From Clarkia xantiana subsp. parviflora (lineage: Eukaryota > Streptophyta > Magnoliopsida > Myrtales > Onagraceae): a DNA stretch of 64,000 nucleotides. The stretch covers positions 6,273,834-6,337,833 of the forward strand of contig JAPTYO010000023.1 of the NCBI GenBank assembly GCA_036873135.1. The letters run 5' to 3'. Every line of letters begins with the position of its first letter. The stretch's first letter is position 1. This document shows, in pieces, positions 35,930-46,779 of this stretch. The notes beneath the pieces were generated by a model that did not search any database, had not been told where the DNA came from, and worked only from the letters and a program-made list of their open reading frames with translations. A program made the translations under genes and the position numbers.

Positions 35930-37145
35930 GTGAGTCCAATTCCGTGTATGGCTAGCCCTTTATGACCTTGCTTTGTCTTGATTTACTCTTGAAACCTTCA
36001 TGAATTTGATTACCTTAACATGCACATAAGGTGTTTGATGAAATTCCCCATAGTAGTTAGTTTCTCAAATCGGCCAAAAAATTACTAAGTGCTGAAATTT
36101 TTAGAAAAATGGAAATAAGTTGTTAAACTTCCCTTATGCATAGTGATCATTGCCAACATGTTGCACCATGCTTTGAATGATGTTTTGGCATGCTTAATGT
36201 TGATTGTTAGTCGATGTCCGGACATAGTTGTTGGTCGTTATATGTTGGTTGTTGCATATTGCTCATTGTTCATTGAGCATCGTACGCTGTCTGCAATCAT
36301 GATAAAATACTTAGCAAATATTTTTGAGATATTTAACGCTCGTTACCATGATTGTCGTTATTTGATCTTTGTCGACTGCCGTTGATTGCGGACATAGGAA
36401 AATACTTAGAAAGTATTTCTTGATGGTCGACACTTTGTCATATGTCGACTGCTGCCATAGTGAAACACTTAGAAAATATTACTTGATAGTCAACACCTCG
36501 TCATATGTCGACTGCTGACATGGTGGAACACTTAGAAAATATTTATTGATAGTCGTCATATGTCAACTGGTGACATGGTGGAACACTTAGAAAATATTCC
36601 TTGATAGTCGACACCTCGTCATGTGTCGACTTCTGACATGGTGGAACACTTAGAAAATATTCCTTAATAGTCGACACCTCGTCATGTGTCGACTGCTGAC
36701 ATGGTGGAACACTTAGAAAACATTCACTGATAGTCGACACCTCGTCATGTGTCGACTGCTGACATGGTGGAACACTTAGAAAATATTCCTTGATAGTCGA
36801 CACCTCGTCATATGTCGACTGCTGACATGGTTGAACACTTAGAAAATATTCCTTGATTGACACTTTGTTTCATGACCATACTACCATCCATACGCGTGCT
36901 AGCTGAGTATGTGCGCGCTTGCATGCGCGCGCTTATATGTGCACGCTTGTATGTGCACGCTTGTATGTGCGCGCTTGCTTCAACTCTTAGAATTTTTTCT
37001 TTATCCATTGCCATGCATGTTGTATCCATAGGCCTGATGTATTCATAGAGCGGATGTTGTCATAGTGGTTGATATATGCAGAGTTTTCGTCGTTTGCCGT
37101 TTGTAGACTAATGAGCATTGATCTGACTGTTGGTCGTATTTTCAG
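35930..37145 (+). other. Leader intron of the element 2 antisense gene (predicted)
   Basis: GT at 35930 and TTTTCAG at 37139-37145, followed by GTTGC as in element 1. It contains the 62-bp tandem array and an alternating purine-pyrimidine tract (about 36909-36975, GTGCGCGCTTGCATGCGCGCGC-like). Confidence 0.55.
36390..36860. repeat. Tandem repeat, about 62-bp unit, eight copies
   Basis: Each unit holds CACTTAGAAAATATTCCTTG, ATAGTCGACACCTCGTCAT and GTGTCGACTGCTGACATGG. Units begin near 36407, 36468, 36530, 36589, 36651, 36713, 36776 and 36838. The long minus-strand frame here is periodic and not a gene. Confidence 0.92.
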
Positions 37146-39393
37146 GTTGCAAGGTCGAGGTGGTCTTTGCTCGCATTAGTCCATTCGTTGGAGTCACCAT
37201 CATGAGTAAGTCTCTTCTCCCACCCCGCAGGCTACTTTATGTTTTGATGATAACGATGAGTTGGATGTTGACGCTGTTATTGAGACTCCCGCCGTGCCGG
37301 AAGCGACGAAAGAGACGGGGGAGAAAGTGAGATATTACTCAAACAAGATAGAGAGAGCGCAGTTTATGTTGAATGCGTCTTCCTCTGGACTTGATCCACT
37401 CTTAGAAGCTGTGTTCCCTCGCGACGTGCTACCTGGTGTTTATAAGGGCCATGCTACTATCCCTTTAGACGATTTGTCCATAGTTTACTCTTCGCAGATT
37501 AAGGAAGGTCTACGCTTCCCTTACTGTTCCGACTTGATTGATCTATGTCGCTTCTACCGGATCTCTCCTTTGGACCTTTCCCCCGCCAGCATTCGTGTGT
37601 GGACTTGCTTTCGGGTGTTATTTCACCAACAGTCGTGGCATTACTCTACTACTCTCTTCCGTTGCTTCTACCAGCTTCTACGTCCTGATGTGACAGGGTT
37701 GTGTAGTGTGAAGATGCGTTGGCCTGGTTTGCAGGATAAGTGTTTTGAGCGGCTTGGGCTGGGAGATGTCGAGTGGGATCATACTTATCGACTAGCAGTT
37801 GAGGCTGATCGTTCTGGTTCTCATTGGCGACATCACTACTTCTTTGTGTGTGATGTCGGTACTACCTGGGATACTGAAGATGTTACGGCAGTGGATCCTG
37901 TTCCCGCCTTTTCTGAGCTCTCGTCAGCAGACAAAGCGACTGTAAATCGCATATATCGGTGCCAGCAAGCGCGCAGCTTTCGGTGCTTGTTGCGCACGTC
38001 AGATCAAGAATTGATTGACGCCAAGATTCATGTGCTTCCTTCTGAGAATTCGGTATGCTGAGAGTCTTTATAACTTTTATTATGCTGTGATGTATGTTGG
38101 TTTGATGGAAAAGCTCGACTTTGCAGATAGTAGTTGCGCGCAATGTTCCTCTTGCTGGAAGGACTATCCCTTCTCCTGCCCCAGCTGCTCCTGCCAAAAG
38201 GTCCGCCGTTGGGGCGCGTACCTCGAGCGATCCTAAGCGCTCCAAGCCCGAGTGCGATTGTCCAAACTCCTTCTCGTGATAAAGGGAAAGGAGTTGAAGA
38301 TCGTGCAGTGGCGCCTTCTGCCCCCCGGTCGAGGGAGTGGCCCGCGGAGGAGCGTCCTTCCCGTCGAGGTGTGTATTGCATACTTTGTTGTATTTCTTCA
38401 TGTTTTTCTGTTTATGGCTCTCATATTTCCTTGTTGTTTTAGTTGCAGCGCTTTCAGCACTTAAGCGTGATGACTTGATTCGTCCTCTGGAGGGCGACAT
38501 CTCTGGTGATGATTGGACCCTTTTTGCCACTGGAGGACTTCGATTCCTTAGGAATTCCAAGCTTAGTACTCCGGAGGTTGGGGTGCGGGTACTAAAGAGG
38601 TGTGTTCCTCCGGGCGACCGACGCATTAAGCCATCAACAGACGAGGAAACGCAAGAGTATGTTGAGAGTTCTCTATCTGAGTTTGCTACGGTAAGTGACG
38701 AGACTTCTTTTCCTGATTACTTGGTTGCATGTGAATGTCTTGTTGTAAAATTCCTATCTTGTTGATTTTTTTCCCTTAGGTTGTTGCGAACATGGTGAAT
38801 ATCTCATCGTTCGCGCTGGAACTTGTGCGTTAAAGGAAGGCCGCTATTGATAAGCGTGGTGTTGCCTCCCGCGAGCTTACGCTTTTTAAGGAGAAAGCAC
38901 AAAGCCTAGACTCGAAGATTACTGATTTCGATGCACGCTATAATTCTTGTTGATCACATGTTGATCAGCTTGAGGCTGAGATTGCGGCTATCCAGAAACA
39001 GATTGCGGAGAGTGATAGTGCGCATGAGGTTGCGCTTTGTGCTGCGCACGAGGAGGGGCGTAAGGCCGGGATCGCGGAAGGACTTGTCAAGTATCTTGCC
39101 ACTTCAGGCTTTACTGCAGCAGTTACCGCAGCTGCTAAAGCGAAGTCTGACCGATGATCCGGGAGTTTGCCGCGGACTATGTTCGCAGGGTTCGCTTGCT
39201 TGATCCTGACTTTCCTTTTGACAAGTTGGGACCTTATGCGTCATTTGTCGTTGGTCGTGTTGCTGAGTTACGCCGCATAGAGCTTGAGACAGCTAACTTT
39301 GATATGTTGTTTGCTGATGATGACGGGATTGACTTTGCTGCCGAGATGATGGCAGTCGTTCCTGAGCATGTTGGAGATGACGGTACCTCTTGA
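37146..39393 (+). pseudogene. Antisense multi-exon gene of element 2, PF04195-like (decayed)
   Basis: Exons 37146-38052, 38127-38368, 38443-38700 and 38780-39393, with GT-AG introns of 74-79 bp. The homologous start ATG is at 37203, but a frameshift follows and the long frame resumes at 37261. Exon 1 encodes a 260-residue block with IVYSSQIKEGLRFPYC, LCRFYRISPLDLSPASIRVW, FRVLFHQQSWHYS and GSHWRHHYFFV, matching the copies in elements 1 and 3 and resembling PF04195. The last exon is coiled-coil (about 38830-39130), with stops at 38832 and 38952, and then a conserved C-terminal DYVRRVRLLDPDFPFDKLGPY in another frame. The intron positions at 38053, 38369 and 38701 match those in element 1. Function unknown. 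Confidence 0.82.
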
Positions 39394-40671
39394 GTGGCGT
39401 CAGGTTGATCATTTTGAGCATATCGATCTTTTGTATATATCTTTTTCCCCCCGTGTCTGGGTTGAGGTTGGTTTGGGAGTTGTCCCTGGAACCTTTTTTT
39501 ATATTCTGCTTTCTTGGGATTTTGTCGTCTAGACCTGTTTTGATCATAGTAGAATGCATGATAACTCGTTAGTAATATTTCATACCTTGCGTTATCTTGG
39601 TTGTCCTTGTGCATTGGACTTGAATGATAGGATAGACATCCTTTTATAATGAACTTGATGTCCGTAGTTGCGACTGTATGTCGTGCGTTGTTGAGTGTCA
39701 TGAGTGCCCCTCTTTGTTAAATTCCAAGGCATGACATGATGCGTACACTAGGTACTTTGTAGTGTTGTGAGTAATGATGTATTTGGCGCTGGCATTTGGC
39801 ACAAGGGCACTGGCACTTGACATGTAGGAGAGTCGTCTTGGCGGGGCAAGACATTAGTTTATACCGTCTCTTAGTTTCGCTCTAAGGCGACGTTGTGACA
39901 AGACGCTACTTGTTGTATTTGGTGTGTTTTTCCATCCGTCAATTGGGCACACCCCGCGTGACGTTGTTACAAGGCTTTCTGTGGCTAATCCCGTACTTAC
40001 CATGGGATGCTACTATGCCTCGACTTGGTTAACCTAAGGGGCGGGACAAAGGTCGTATGATCACGCCTTGTAGTTTTTACCGTCTCTTGAACCATTTCAA
40101 GGCGACGTTGTGGCAAGACGCTACTTGCTCTATGTTATGCGTTTTCCATCCGTCAGTTGGACACACCCCGCGTGATGTTGTTGCAAGGCTTCAGTGGCTA
40201 TTCCAGTACTTACCCTGCGATGCTACTGCACCTCTCCATGGTTAGTCCAGAAGGGTTGTACAAGACCGCGTTTAAAGGACTTGAAGTTTTTCCCGTCTCT
40301 TGGTCCACTCCAAGGCGACGTTGTGGCAAGACACTACTTGCTGAGTTTGGTGTGTTTTATCTGTTATATGCTCACGGGCAATATAACGTTGTACAAGACT
40401 CGACTTGTAGGGTTGGTGAGTTTTTCGAACAGGGTGCGCTCCTGCTAGCGTATATGCATGAAGTTATCCTAACAAGGAATACGTCTTCATGGTGTATAAA
40501 CCCTTAAGAGGATATACATACTTTGAGAGTGCACGAAGCTGCCCTAACAAGGAATAAGTCTTCATGTCGTATGAACCCTTAAGAGGATATACATACTTTG
40601 AGAGTGCGTGAAGCTGCCCTAACAAGGAATAAGTCTTCATGGCGTATGAACCCTAAAGAGGGTATACATAC

Positions 40672-40856
40672 CGTAATACCCCATAAGTTTGTACCACATC
40701 GGTTATAATAAGAAGATTTGGAGCCTTAATAAGAAAGAGGGGTACTACTCAAGTCCAACAGGAATTACTCATTTTCTAGGCCCAAGTGAGGACAACGGGC
40801 TTAGTTAGGCTGGGTTGGGTTTAGTGGGGACAGTCGCTCGGGCTTAGGGGCATGAA
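40672..40856 (+). repeat. 5' LTR of the TRIM
   Basis: Begins CGTAATACCCC, so the first T of TG is mutated. Ends CATGAA, just before the primer site. Confidence 0.85.
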
Positions 40857-40860
40857 AAAA

Positions 40861-40872
40861 TGGTATCAGAGC
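40861..40872 (+). other. tRNA-iMet primer binding site of the TRIM
   Basis: TGGTATCAGAGC, the standard plant initiator-methionine primer site, four bases after the 5' LTR. Confidence 0.9.
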
Positions 40873-41005
40873 CGACCCGGGAATGTGATCGGGCTCGCGG
40901 ACCAAGGGCTATTGACCCCCGGAGTTCCGATCACCTACCGGGGGCTAACGATTCTGGTCTGGCCACGATGAGGATGTCGCACGCATTAAGGGGGGGGGGG
41001 TAGAT

Positions 41006-41191
41006 TGTAATACCCCATAAGTTTGTACCACATCGGTTATAATAAGAAGATTTGGAGCCTTAATAAGCAAGAGGGGTACTACTCAAGTCCAAAAGGAATT
41101 CCTCCTTTTCTAGGCCCAAGTGAAGACAACGGGCTTAGTTAGGCTGGGTTGGGTTTAGTGGGGACAGTCGCTCGGGCTTAGGGGCGTGACA
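41006..41191 (+). repeat. 3' LTR of the TRIM
   Basis: Begins TGTAATACCCC and ends GGCGTGACA, followed by the CATAC duplication. Confidence 0.88.
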
Positions 41192-41879
41192 CATACTTTG
41201 TCGATTTGTGGAGTTGTTGTCTAACAAGAAGACTTCCGCTACGATGGGGTGATCAGTCCCATCTGTTGCCGCATCCTGTTTTGAACTCAGGGAATGGCTA
41301 TGAACACGAGGATTTGCCTCTAACAAGAGGATTCACAGCATGCCGTTTTGTAGTTGTGAACATGGGGGTTGCCCTCTAAGGAGGATGTCGCAGCATGTCA
41401 CTTTTATAAATCTTGCTTTGAACTCAAGATTTAGTATGTTGTCGACGCTATTCGGGGTAGTCGTCGTTATAGATATATAGCGTTTATATACTCATTATTG
41501 ATGTTGATAATAGACATGTCGGCGTTGTATGACATAAGCCGTTTGTTGTACATAGCGCGATAGCTTGTATTGTTGATGCGAGTAATATGCGCATAATTGT
41601 TATTTCGCATGATTCCAAGGTAGTAAGCATAATGTAATATGTACCTACGAAAGTAGATTAACTTCATTAGATGTTTAGAGTATGTACAATGGGTTGCGGG
41701 AAGGCGTCAACTGATCGCTCCTTCCGAAACGTAGCAAGACTAGTGAGCATAAAACTACACTTAGAGTGCTAGTTGCATTTAATCTGAAAACTTAAAGTAG
41801 CAATGCATAAAGAAGATATGAGAATTGATAGGGTGTTTGCCGCCTTCATGGTTGGCTTGTCTGCGAGCTAATTCTGCTA

Positions 41880-43093
41880 CGTGCCACATAGCTCCTCAAT
41901 GCGCCAAGCGCAATGAGCTCTTGAATCTCCACTCTTAGAGACAGGCAGCTGTTGGTGCTGTGCCCCTAAGTCTTATGGTATTTGCACCATTCTTCGACGT
42001 TCTGGCCTAGGAAGGTAGCTATTGGCTCAAGTGGACTGGGAAGCTTGTTTTCCAGGAGTTTAACATATATTTCTTCAACCTCCGTGTTCAAGGGAGTGAA
42101 GAAGCTGTCATAGTTGGTGCTTGTCCCTCCTGATTCCTTTGTAGTTTTAGCTTCCCGATTTGAACTGAGAGGTGTACCCCATCCTAGCTCATGTTCACAT
42201 GAGACTGCCGTCTCTAGCTTGTCCTTCAGGCTTGTCATCGCGGTGGTTGTTCGCCATACATGTGTTCTTCCGAACAGTAGAAAGGATGGTGCATTCATGT
42301 TCACGAAGAATGCATCGATGACATCTTTTTTGGTTGCCCTGAGCGCAGCGGCATTGTGGGCGAACCTCCTGAAGTAAGCCATTACAGGCTCACATTGGCC
42401 CTGTCTGACATCCAAAACACTTCGTCTTGTCGGGAAAAGCATCTTGTCGAGCCAAACAGCCGGTGTTGTTTCCTGCTTCTTTCCTTCATCGTCACCACTC
42501 AGGTTGGACATCTTTCTCTTTTTTCCGAACTCAACCATGGCAATAGAGACTTGTTGCATTCTTCTTAAAGCATTTACATAGCACTTGCGTGCGGCTGACG
42601 GATCTCCAAGCACTTCTCCAATGTCATGTGGTGTTGGGAACTTCATCTTTTGGTGGACGGTGGATGGAAAGATCTCATATGGGTTGATCGTTGTTCTTCC
42701 CAATATCCCGTTGTATGCCCCCAAGGCGTTTACGACTACGAAGGTGACGTCAATATGTAGCGCCTTCCATCCTTCTCCTAGGATCACGGGAAGCGTTATC
42801 ATCCTGAGGGGGTAAGTTGCCGCACCCGCAAAGCTTACTAGTGGGAATGTCATTGGAGAGAGATCAGCCACCGTCTTCCCCATCTTTTCAAGCACCTTAA
42901 TGTGTAAGATGTCTGCAACACTTCCTCCATCTGCCAGGATTCGTTGTACGTCATACCCGTTGATCTCCATTGTGATGACCAGCGCGTCATCATGAGGGTA
43001 GACAATGTGCTTTTTGTCTGCATTCGAGAATTCGATGACGACGTCGTCTTTTTCGGGTTGGCGTCTCTTTCCGAATTTGGGGAGGGTCTGCAA
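41880..43093 (-). pseudogene. Protease and second Gag-like module, element 2
   Basis: One open frame of 375 codons (43093-41966) reads from the protease into the second Gag-like module with no RT between them. The active-site region is ADGGSVADIL (near 42935), then the FAGAATYPL and ILGRTTINPYE blocks. After a linker, the module has EPVMAYFRRFAHNA, VIDAFFVNMNAPSFLL and SLKDKLETAVSCEHELGW. The frame ends at WCKYHKT with a TAG, and a zinc-knuckle-like remainder (GHSTNSC-like) continues beyond it. That the protease and second module stay in one long frame shows that the fusion is original to the family and not a local rearrangement. Autonomous gypsy elements place RT here. Confidence 0.82.
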
Positions 43094-45024
43094 TTGAGAT
43101 GCGTAGACATCCCTAGCATTGGATATGCTGCCTCCTGCTGCTGGCCCTACATGTATGACATTGATTACACGCGCTTTGCAGGAGGTGGGTTGTCATTCAT
43201 CTTGTCTTTTCCTTTGCCTCCTTTTCCTGATGGTTCCGCCTGGGCCTTCTTCGGACGCTTATCACCTTGGTCCACATACTGCTTCAATTCACCTTTCAGG
43301 ATGAAATTGTTCACGCAAAACCTTAGGCTTACGCAACTATCTGTTTCATGCCCCTAGACTTCATGGTTTTCACACCACTTGTCTTGTTCTTTTCCCAGCG
43401 GACCATTACGGAAAGTGTTGGGTTCTCTCCACATCTTTGTTTCCTTCATTTCCTTCAAAATAACGGATAGTGGCGCATTTAGAGGAACGCATTCAGCAAG
43501 ATTGACTTCCTTGGGCCTCTGGAAATCTGATTGAAATGGTCTCTTAGGCTGTGGTTGCCACTACTTGTTTTGCTGACTGCCTTGCTGAGGCTTTATCTGC
43601 TTGTTGTTTTCTTTTGCTCGGGCGGCGCTTACTTTAGCTTTGTTTTGCTCTCTAAATCTCTCCAAGTCTACACACTCTTTGACTCTTGCTGCAAGTTCTT
43701 CCAATGTCTCGGCTAGACGCCTAGACATCTTTTCAGCGAGCGAGTATCCATTTCGACCCAGGTTATTTATAAAAGCGCGCACTATCTCCCCTTCGGTCAA
43801 GTTTCCTTGGATATCAACGACGTTCTGGTTGAAGCGGACATAGTAGTCTGCTAAGAATTCGTCGTTCTGCTGCTGGACGCTATTCAATGCGTTTGCTCCT
43901 TTTAGGAGCGTGCGCTCTCCTATATAACGCTGAATGAATTTAGCCTTTAGATAGGGCCAAGAAGTCACACTCCCGCATAGAAGTGAGAAGAACCAATGCG
44001 CTGTGGTCCCTGCCAGAGTTTGGGAAAACGTCATGGCTACATGATGTGAGTTATCGGTTCTTCCCAGCAGAGAGGCTTCATGCTGTACATGCTCTATTGG
44101 GTCGCCTTTTCCTCGGTACTTGTCTATTTTTGTTCCATAGAGCGCGTCTGGTACACGGCAGTATACCAGCTCGTCTGCGAAGGGATGAGATGCATTCTCA
44201 GCTAATGCGTGCATGCCCTTCATATTGGCTTCCTTCATCTTCCTCTCTACTATTGCTTCTAGGTCTTTTACAGTGAGTCCTATGATTGGGACGTCATCAT
44301 TGTCCACTGGTTTTCTCCATCCAGTGCTGCAATTTATCCCAGCATGTTCTTGGCTGGTTGCTTGGTGGGAATTCTCCTTATAGTATTGCTGTGAGCGGGT
44401 AGGCGGAGGCTGTCTCCTTGTCTCTTCTTGATGTTGCGCACTTGCATACAGAGTGTATGAGCGCGCTGCTTCATGTCTCGGCTGTTGGTACTGGTATGTA
44501 CCTTCAGTGTACTGGCCACCTCCTCCTTGGTGTTGTGTCTCTTTTCGGTTAGTGTCCCGTGACACTACCCTTGTCGGAGCGGCTTGTCTGTAGACTGGTG
44601 GCGGAGGTGGAGGTGGCGGAGCAAATCCTTGGTTCCTTAGAGTTTCTCTGAATGCTAACAGCTATTCGAGTGCAGCCATCATGGCGAGTGTGACTGATGG
44701 TGCTGGGTTTGCACCCCTTTCTTGTCGCTGAGCTCCTTCAACTGGCATCCCGTAGGGGAACTCTTCATTGACGTGCGTTTTGGGCTCGAACCCGGCCGGG
44801 GGTGTTCCGCGTGCTACATTCTGGACTTCAGGGCCGTGCTGTGCGGCGGACACGCTTCTGGTTGGCACGGAGGAAGTGGTGGATGTGCCTTCGGGGATGT
44901 ACGAAGGTCCAGGCTGACTTCTCGTCAGCTTCTTGCTTGTGGTTGCAGCTTTCTTTGGGCGGTCAGGGCCTCTCTTGTTCTCCTGCGGGTTGACATCATC
45001 CGGAGGAGGTTGATTTCTTGCCAT
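43094..45024 (-). pseudogene. Gag, element 2
   Basis: From the likely start ATG at 45024 (MARNQPPPDD) through frames 45024-44662 and 44565-43561. The N-terminal part is Pro/Gln/Ser-rich and has a proline run near 44580-44620, as in element 1. The core Gag block KYRGKGDPIEHV, VAMTFSQTLAGTTAHWFFSL, SWPYLKAKFIQRYIG and DEFLADYYVRFNQN is near 44130-43800, followed by TLEELAARVKECVDLERFRE. A stop at 43561 and a frameshift near 43120 separate it from the protease. A WCENHEV..GHETDSC zinc-knuckle-like motif lies near 43380-43320. Confidence 0.85.
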
Positions 45025-45057
45025 AGCTCGTGGTGCGATATAGCTTTTTGTTCGAAA

Positions 45058-45075
45058 CTCGCGGACGGCGCCAAG
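45058..45075 (-). other. Primer-binding-site-like motif, element 2
   Basis: Reading minus, CTTGGCGCCGTCCGCGAG, differing from element 1 only in the first two bases. It lies three bases inside the LTR end. Confidence 0.7.
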
Positions 45076-45078
45076 TAT

Positions 45079-45787
45079 TGCGTCCAAATCCAACCGAGGG
45101 GTCGGACTCTTCAGCACTTCAGGTTGTGATGGATTCGGGTTGTTGGATGACGACTGCGGGTTGTCGGATGACGACTGCGGGTTGTCGGATGACGACTGCG
45201 GGTTGTCGGATGACGACTGCAGGCTGTCGGCTGACGGTAGCGGGTTGTCGGCAATGTGCACCTCGCCGGCTTCACGTACTCATTCCCTGCACGAAGGGAA
45301 ATAACCAGCACGGAGAGGGGGGGGGTGGTGCCGGTTGAGCCCTCTCCGATGCTTAAATAAGATTCTAGAGAGAGGTCAGAGCTCCAAAGCCAGTTTCTTG
45401 AGAATATGAGTTGAAATGGGTGGCCAATGTCCCCTATTTATAGGCAACCTTAGAATCGAGCCCGGTTTTTGTGCGATTCGACGCCGGTCTTAAAGGAAGA
45501 TAGGAACCGTCGTCTGGTTTGATTAAGTTTGGATTTGGGAGACTCCTTGCTCAGTGTACGTAAACAGGGTAGCGCGCGGTACCTAGACAGCAGTCCGAAC
45601 CCCGTCGGACTTAGGCAATTCGACGGGGTTCGGATTGCCTGTGGACAATCCGGAGGGCCGGTCCGGACGCGCATGCCACGCTTCGTTTTGAACCTCGGGT
45701 GACGCGTTTGGATCCGTTATGTGATTTTCGACGTGTTTACAAAGTCTGGAATGTAAATACGAACCCGAATTGGGCAGATATCCATCA
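45079..45787 (-). repeat. 5' LTR of element 2
   Basis: Reading minus, TGATGGATATCTGCCC...GGACGCA. It shares the start, the TATA box (reversed at 45435-45442), CTGACCTCTCTCTA, GAGAGGGCTC and the U3 CGGATTGTCC motifs with element 1. A 21-bp tandem repeat of about four to five copies (GGTTGTCGGATGACGACTGC, 45125-45245) lies near its 3' end. No partner LTR was found at the left end. Confidence 0.85.
45125..45245. repeat. 21-bp tandem repeat in the element 2 LTR
   Basis: About five units of GGTTGTCGGATGACGACTGC plus one base. On the minus strand, in the frame that continues upstream of gag, it would encode SSSDNPQ repeats. Confidence 0.9.
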
Positions 45788-46769
45788 CTGTTATTATATC
45801 CATATTTATATATATCAACAATCACACATGCCGTGTAGGGAATGCACCTAATAGTAATACAAATATCACCCCTATAATAATATCAAATTACGTGATAAAT
45901 AGATATATAAAAAAATTATAAGAGGACTTAGACGAATATCTCTAGACAATTTAGTAATGTTTGTGCCAATTCTATGAAGTATATATATATATATTTTTGT
46001 GTGTGATTTTTTTTTCCAGTTAACTTTAACTTATTGTTTGTATAAGTAAAACACGATGAAGTTGTAAAATAAATAAATACGATAAAATTAATAAAAGAAC
46101 TCTTTTATGTGTTTTTTTTATGCTTGCGGGACACTTCAACATTTAACGAAAACTGGATGGAAATTGATAACTAAACAACTATCAACATTTTGGTATTTAA
46201 GTAACTATTAATCTATCTACTAACAAAATAGTTATCAAAACCTTCTTTCCAAAAGCATAAGAGCATCTTCAATGCAAGAAAAATTATGCCATGCTATGTC
46301 CACAGTGGAGAAATGTAGCAGGCCACGCCACCTCCACTTTCTCTGCTGAACTATCAAATTAGCCATGGCTAACTAAAGTAACCCATTCTTTTAAATTAAA
46401 ATGTTATTTTAGTTATTTATTTCGTTAAAATATATTAATTATGTGAATTTCCATAATATATGCGTAAATTAGGGTTGTGCTAACCAGCAGCCATCAAGTA
46501 AGCGGGAATTTACTTGAAGCGGCAAAAATTAAACTATGGTCAAATAATTAAAATACATTTTTTATAGGGACCAAATAATCACTTTATTTGTTTTTTTTCA
46601 CTTGATTCATAGCCATTTTATATGTATGAATAATCTGTGTTAGCGAAATATTAGTATAATTTTAACAATTAAATGTATTATTTAAATATACTTTTCACTT
46701 TTTTTTTTTTTATTTTAGACTATAATTTTTATTAAAAAGATTGAAATATAAACATGTTTGAATTTTTCA
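45788..46769. other. AT-rich spacer, no gene seen
   Basis: No gene. AGAGCATCTTCAATGC at 46260-46275, followed by CCACAGTGG, resembles the termini of plant MITEs, but I could not find the other end. Confidence 0.5.
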
Positions 46770-46779
46770 TACTTGTGGT

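Larger units (their letters stand above)
40672..41191 (+). mobile_element. TRIM (miniature LTR retroelement) nested in element 2
   Basis: A 520-bp element with two direct repeats of about 185 bp (40672-40856 and 41006-41191), each starting with GTAATACCCCATAAG after a TG or CG and ending GGCTTAGGGGC[G/A]TGA. The internal part starts TGGTATCAGAGC (40861-40872), the classic initiator-Met tRNA primer site, and ends in a G-rich purine tract (40988-41000). CATAC is duplicated at 40667-40671 and 41192-41196. No coding capacity. It is not obviously Cassandra, since I see no 5S-like block. Confidence 0.9.
39394..41878. repeat. Non-coding internal region of element 2 with tandem repeats
   Basis: No gene. 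Three units near 39853, 40078 and 40290 carry CCGTCTCTT..AAGGCGACGTTGTG.CAAGACGCTACTTG, the reverse complement of the units in element 1. Three units of about 80 bp, with CTAACAAGGAATA.GTCTTCATG and ACCCTTAAGAGGATATACATAC, lie at about 40451-40666. A TRIM insertion lies within. The stretch 41200-41880 has short imperfect repeats (GAACACGAGGATT..CCTCTAACAAGAGGATT). Confidence 0.75.
35745..45787 (-). mobile_element. Element 2: inverted relative of element 1, 3' end missing
   Basis: The minus strand holds, from right to left, an LTR (45787-45079), a primer-site-like motif, Gag, protease and a second Gag-like module (to about 41880). The same 215-bp tandem units as element 1 follow, then on the plus strand the intron-containing antisense gene. 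The layout equals element 1 in reverse. No LTR is found at the left end, where the similarity ends near 35745, so the 3' end is lost. A TRIM element is inserted at 40672-41191. Its Gag-protease frames are longer and less damaged than those of element 1. Confidence 0.85.

Noticed and set aside
36543..36863. 106-codon minus-strand frame with repeated KEYFLSVPPCQQSTHDE units
   Set aside because: It is only the 62-bp tandem array read in an open frame; no start context and no domain.
46260..46375. MITE with AGAGCATCTTCAATGC end
   Set aside because: Only one end is recognisable; it may be a different MITE family but cannot be bounded.
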